10,512 nucleotides of DNA, taken from assembly GCA_003024985.2 (NCBI GenBank), contig PXIH01S0012814.1; one strand, given 5' to 3'. Below, piece after piece: positions 7,150 through 10,512 of this stretch (positions are counted from its first letter, which is position 1; every line of letters starts with the position of its first letter). This stretch comes from Euperipatoides rowelli (lineage: Eukaryota; Onychophora; Udeonychophora; Euonychophora; Peripatopsidae). Made by a program: the position numbers and the translations under genes. Under the pieces are notes generated by a model. The model worked only from the letters and a program-made list of their open reading frames with translations. It did not search any database and was not told the DNA's origin.

Positions 7150-7293
7150 TTGTTCGAAGCAGAAACGGATTCCGCTACTGAAAGTGTGCTCTTCAAGGAG
7201 AAGGATCTTCTCCGGAGACCCGCATAAGATGAACATTTCCACGGACCACCTGTCGCCAGCAAAAACTGCCTTCTTCTCGCTTCAATGCCACAG
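7150..7293. other. GC-rich exon-like island, strand and identity unknown
   Basis: About 50% GC in a roughly 25% GC setting. On the plus strand it is preceded by a strong polypyrimidine acceptor, TTACCTTTCTTCCTCACAG, and followed by the donor CACAG|GTATAAG. The 144 nt between are open in one frame, phase 2 in and phase 2 out, and contain GDPHKMNISTDHLSPAKTAF. On the minus strand a different reading is possible: acceptor TTTTTATAG at 7327, an open frame including VALKREEGSFCWRQ, an in-frame stop at about 7193, and a donor AAAG|GTAATT at 7134. Neither product is one I recognise, and the minus reading cannot be part of the catenin frame because of its stop. It sits between repeat copies C and D, so it may be an exon captured by a mobile element, an exon of a nested gene, or chance. 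Confidence 0.35.
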
Positions 7294-7387
7294 GTATAAG
7301 CTTATCATTAGTATTTCTAGTTGACTCTATAAAAACATTAAGTTGTTTTTGTTGCACGATCAAGATGAACTTTAACATGAACAATAC

Positions 7388-7894
7388 CTAGGGATCCCAG
7401 ACATCTTGTATTATAAGGGATTATCCCGTTTTTTAGAGATGTGCCCCTTGTCCCGTCAAGTGTTGTTGGAATGCTAAAATGTCCCAGATTTGAAATCGGT
7501 TATTCCTTATTTCAAAAATTTATATGAAAATGTTTGAATAGATACATTATTTTTTTAAACTTCACTCTTCTACACTGTTTGTGAGCTTATTCTTTTCAAA
7601 ATAGAAATTAAAGCCTTAAAAAATTATAAAAGCAGCTTACAACGCCTATTTTCAAATCATGTAAAAATATTAATTCCCCATTTCAAGAAAAAAAAAATAA
7701 CGATAAACTATTATTATGGTGGCTAGAATAGTAGCCTCCACACTCATACTGGGAAGTGTTTACTGTTGTGCATGTCACACGATACCGATACTTCCGTTTA
7801 TAATTAAAAAAAGAAATTGAACTAACTGACACTGTTAAAAAAATATCTCTCCCCCCAAAGCCCCTTATTTTTTTTTAAAATCCGGGATCCCTAG
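7388..7894. mobile_element. Non-autonomous DNA element with CTAGGGATCCC ends (hAT-like), 507 bp
   Basis: Both ends read inward CTAGGGATCCC, followed by a G two bases later. A second match, ATAAGGG, lies at positions 26 and 27 of the two ends, so the inverted repeat extends imperfectly to about 33 bp. The GGGATCCC/TCCCG-rich ends resemble hAT elements known from insects. No coding is visible. A hairpin, GGTGGCTA/TAGCCTCC, lies at about 7720-7739. An 8-bp target duplication is not evident (AACAATAC on the left, TTTACACG on the right), so the superfamily is tentative although the inverted ends are clear. Confidence 0.6.
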
Positions 7895-7931
7895 TTTACA
7901 CGTTCTCTTTTATGTTATAAAATAGAGCGCC
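7895..7931. repeat. Short tail D of the interspersed repeat
   Basis: TTTACACGTTCTCTTTT, then TTATAAAATAGAGCGC, matches the hairpin segment of copies A and B (5532-5570). It directly follows the right end of the 507-bp element and probably continues copy C, from which it is now separated by about 0.9 kb. Confidence 0.75.
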
Positions 7932-7933
7932 TA

Positions 7934-9780
7934 CCAGGTAAAAACCCCTTAATGTTTTTTATTTTCATTTTCAATATTTTAATTCTAAATGAATATTAAT
8001 ATATTTTATAAAATGTTTAAAATATTTAAATTAACTTCATAAATTACAAAGAAAAATGTCTCAAATAAGCTAAAACTAATTAATAGTAAAAAATAATTTA
8101 TTACTAATTCAACATCAATTATCATTCATCATCTATTATAAAGATGTAAAAATGTAATGTGGGTAGGAATCTTTGAAGTGAAAAAAAAAAATACAACCGT
8201 AATTCAATGGGTCATATGAGTGATTGAAAGTGGAGAAACTGTTGGGTAAATATTTTATAAAGTGTTAAAATAACTCAAGTTTCTTTAGAAATGATAAAGA
8301 AACGATTGAAAGCAATATGAATTGTGCTAATGGTGGTATTTCTTCATCTAGTTAGTATTATTATAAGATTTTAGATAGTTTCACTGATGCAGAAATTTTT
8401 GTTGCAGATCTCAGAACAGTGGTGGAGCCACCATCATTTTTATGACTGAATATAAGCCTGGGGAATATTTAAAAAAATAAACTATATAAAAAAGCAAAGA
8501 GGTGGAAAAAGAAAGGATGAATGAAAAAAAAAATCTATTTGTAGAATGCTGCAAAACAAGATTTTGCAAATCACAAAGGGAAAAATTTAATTTTAAAATT
8601 ATATTAAATATAGGTAATTTTATATTTTTTCAATTACTGATATAAAAAGGCAAGTAGTTTAAAGAAACTAATTATTATAATTAAAAATTGTAGTGAATGT
8701 AAGGATAATAAAATATAATTTATATCATTACTTGGATAAATCAGTGGAAAGACTGGAGATATTTTTTTAAACAATGTAAACACTTAGATTTCCTTCATGA
8801 ATTAAGACATCTGGCCTGATCTATTTTTTTTAAAAATAATGAATTGAAACATTTTTTAAAAAAAAATCTATTATTAAACTATATTTAAACGTTTCATTTC
8901 ATATCTTAAGGATTAAAAGTACAGTATAAAAATAAAGAAATTTATACTGAATCAATGTGTATGTCATTAAAATTTCATTTAGATCTATGCTTTTATAGCA
9001 ATAATTTTAACGTTTATTTATAATATAAAAAGAAACAAAAATAATTTACAATGTAAAATTTAATATGATCTCTAAAATTAATACAGAAAACAAATTTTAG
9101 TAATTAACATGTTACATTATCCTGACATAATTACAGTTTGAAGGTGAAATGAGACTGTTAAATGTACTAATCAATATTAGTGCAATTGGCACTATTTTTA
9201 ATACACAAATGATATTGAATAAAAGAATAAATTTATTTCCCAAGGGTAAATAGCCTACAGTACAAAGAGAATAAATTTATTTCCTTAAGGTATACAATTA
9301 CAACACATAGTTTCTAGCTTTAGGTTTTCCCAGGTAAGAGACTTTGTGAAGAAAAAATAATAAAATGCTATCATTATATTCTTTAAAAAAAAAAAAAGCT
9401 AAAAATAACTTATATGGGGGTTAACATCAAACTCATTAGGAAAGAAAAGGAGTTTGTGAAACATTTTTATTTTTTATTCAGTTATAGTACCTCATTTCTC
9501 TGAAAAACCGTTGTCAGAATAGAGGTTTAATCAAAATTAACTTTTACTGTTAATCTTCCAAAACGATTAAATTTGGCTGACTTAAGTTTTTTTAAAAAAG
9601 CCATTAAAAATGATTATGAACATGGCCTCCACTATATAAATTTTGTTAAATACATCATAGGGCCATCAAATACCATCTTACAGTTGCACTCCACCATATG
9701 GAAAAATCTCTTCTTTTCAAATTGTTATTATTAATGAATTTTATTGTAATTAAACATACAGTTTAAGAAAAGTAATTCCT
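7934..9780. other. AT-rich intronic sequence, no gene recognised
   Basis: Very AT-rich DNA with frequent A/T runs and no coding signal in any frame. The only local structures seen are a small perfect palindrome, GGTGGAGCCACC (8422-8433), and a direct repeat of GAATAAATTTATTTCC at 9225 and 9269 (44 bp apart). Confidence 0.6.
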
Positions 9781-9783
9781 TTA
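9781..9783. other. TTA target duplication, left copy
   Basis: TTA directly outside the left terminal repeat of the Harbinger-type element, matched at 10403-10405. TWA duplications are typical of PIF/Harbinger insertion. Confidence 0.7.
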
Positions 9784-9802
9784 GGCCCCATTCACATGGA
9801 CA
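9784..9802 (+). repeat. Left terminal inverted repeat of the Harbinger-type element
   Basis: GGCCCCATTCACATGGACA, inverted partner of 10384-10402. Its CATTCnnATGGACA core is repeated inside the element at 9843-9857, in reverse at 9921-9932, and more weakly at 10285-10296. Confidence 0.88.
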
Positions 9803-9805
9803 CTT

Positions 9806-9961
9806 TATCCGCGGCGCAACCGTGGTTGACCCGCGGATAGTACCATTCGTATGGACATTTTAATCCATGGATGAGCTACCCTTCTTGATACTGGCTGAGC
9901 CGCGGTTGAGCCTTAATCAATGTCCATGTGAACATGATCTTGGCTTATCTGCGGTTGAGCC
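9806..9961. repeat. Left subterminal repeat cluster of the Harbinger-type element
   Basis: Several related GC-rich motifs lie in AT-rich DNA: TATCCGCGG (9806), CCGTGGTTGACCCGCGGAT (about 9820-9838), TGGCTGAGCCGCGGTTGAGC (9892) and TCTGCGGTTGAGCC (9948-9961). Copies in both orientations suggest an array of binding sites. Confidence 0.75.
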
Positions 9962-10057
9962 AGGTTTGTGTTTCATTATTACTCTGTTTGTATTGCTATT
10001 TTACCACTCGTAAGATATTTAATTCTCACAAGATAAGTATTTTTTTTTGCTTTCAAA

Positions 10058-10220
10058 ATGTCGGAACGTCGTACTGTTTGGTGCGATGACGAGGTTTTTT
10101 TCTTTAATATAAATTTGGGGAAATGAAAACACCCAAACAGATTTAAAAAATTCTAAAAGAACCAAGGCTATTTATAATACTATAGCACAAGAAATGAAAG
10201 AATTAGGCTACAATCGTACA
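10058..10220 (+). pseudogene. Frameshifted fragment of a Harbinger Myb/SANT-like DNA-binding protein
   Basis: An ATG at 10058 opens MSERRTVWCDDEVFFFNI, with the first Trp and acidic DDE of a Myb/SANT-like helix. That frame stops at 10124. The homology continues in another frame from about 10113 with IWGNENTQTDLKNSKRTKAI and then AQEMKELGYNRT. This matches the Myb/SANT-like pattern of a Trp, a run of acidic residues, an SKR(N/T)K motif, IAxEM and GYxRT. In intact proteins a QCR-containing helix follows GYxRT; here it is lost and unrelated sequence follows. In complete Harbinger elements this protein helps bring the transposase to the DNA ends and into the nucleus. One frameshift in the 10100-10112 region plus 3' truncation make it non-functional as it stands. 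Confidence 0.82.
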
Positions 10221-10260
10221 TCTGATTTTATTTCCGGTTTCTGTTATTTACAAATTTATT

Positions 10261-10356
10261 ATCCACGGCTGAGCCGTGATTGTGTTCGCATGGCCAAACC
10301 TGGCTGAGCCGTGGATAACATTAATACCGAACACAAAATCCTTATCCGCGGTTGAG
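10261..10356. repeat. Right subterminal repeat cluster of the Harbinger-type element
   Basis: ATCCACGGCTGAGCCGTG (10261), TGGCTGAGCCGTGGAT (10301) and TTATCCGCGGTTGAGAC (10342) repeat the motifs of the left cluster, with CGGCTGAGCCG forming a short palindrome. Confidence 0.75.
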
Positions 10357-10383
10357 ACACGGTTCAACTACAGATGAAATTAC

Positions 10384-10402
10384 TGTCCATGCGAATGGGG
10401 CC
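10384..10402 (-). repeat. Right terminal inverted repeat of the Harbinger-type element
   Basis: Read on the minus strand it is GGCCCCATTCGCATGGACA, differing at one position from the left terminus. Confidence 0.88.
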
Positions 10403-10405
10403 TTA
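10403..10405. other. TTA target duplication, right copy
   Basis: TTA directly outside the right terminus, matching 9781-9783. Confidence 0.7.
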
Positions 10406-10512
10406 GTCCACAGAGGATGTAGGAGCTATTACAAAGAGAGAGAATAAATTAACATAAGTGTAGGAGATAACAATGAATGGATAAGTTTTTTTTTAATGGA
10501 TAAGTTAAATAG

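Larger units (their letters stand above)
9784..10402. mobile_element. PIF/Harbinger-type element, deleted derivative, 619 bp
   Basis: The left terminus is GGCCCCATTCACATGGACA. The right terminus, read on the opposite strand, is GGCCCCATTCGCATGGACA (18 of 19 identical). Both are flanked by TTA. The GGCCCCATTC-type end plus a three-base TTA duplication is the PIF/Harbinger signature. The interior keeps a broken Myb/SANT-like coding fragment of the kind encoded beside the Harbinger transposase; the transposase gene itself is absent. Both subterminal regions carry several copies of a CCGCGGTTGAGCC-type repeat in both orientations, probably binding sites for the element's proteins. It is best read as an internal-deletion derivative of a two-gene Harbinger element. 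Confidence 0.85.

Noticed and set aside
7013-7379. TCATGTTAA at 7013 and its inverse TTAACATGA at 7372 as terminal repeats of the exon-island segment
   Set aside because: Only nine AT-rich bases match, there is no flanking duplication, and the positions do not coincide with the breakpoints of repeat copies C and D.
7371-7902. TTAACATG (7372) and TTTACACG (7895) as an 8-bp target duplication for the 507-bp element
   Set aside because: They match at 6 of 8 positions, but the left one is separated from the element end by 8 bp, which no cut-and-paste insertion would produce.

Overview
The window is AT-rich, intron-bearing nuclear DNA from an animal, most likely an arthropod and probably an insect. 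Two things point there: the one clear exon encodes an arthropod-like p120/delta-catenin segment, and the remaining DNA is intron-like and full of decayed, cut-and-paste type DNA elements. Only one host coding exon is well supported. It is a 236-nt exon on the minus strand (about 2941-3176) encoding armadillo repeats of p120-catenin, a juxtamembrane partner of cadherins at adherens junctions. The gene reads right to left, so positions above 3176 are its upstream intron (more than 7.3 kb here) and positions below 2941 its downstream intron (more than 2.9 kb here), unless another transcription unit is nested inside.

Layout: 1-2190 is AT-rich sequence with nothing recognisable. At 2191-2628 lies a probable old hAT-like non-autonomous element with a very G-rich stretch and a 56-bp minisatellite. 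The exon follows. At 3307-4797 is a 1491-bp non-autonomous element with terminal inverted repeats, flanked by TTAA on both sides (piggyBac-type signature). Inside it are 190/362-bp tandem units, six copies of an 18-bp palindrome TGACTCnGATCnGAGTCA, and one ambiguous base at a unit junction. A degenerate TCTA microsatellite follows at 4822-4953.

From 5295 to 7931 there is an unclassified interspersed repeat in several pieces: a tandem duplication (A and B, 396 and 324 bp), a diverged copy (C), and a short tail (D). C and D are split by about 0.9 kb. That intervening DNA holds a GC-rich, exon-like island (7150-7293) and a 507-bp element with CTAGGGATCCC ends (7388-7894). The region 7934-9780 is AT-rich with nothing coding. 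At 9784-10402 is a 619-bp PIF/Harbinger-type element with 19-bp terminal inverted repeats and TTA target duplications. It still carries a frameshifted fossil of the Myb/SANT-like DNA-binding protein that accompanies Harbinger transposases.

The genes do not form a system in the operon sense. The window is a host-gene intron that has collected several families of DNA transposon remnants. The items most worth following are the palindrome-bearing TTAA element, the exon-like island caught between transposon fragments, the in-frame tandem splice donor of the catenin exon, and the Myb fossil in the Harbinger element.
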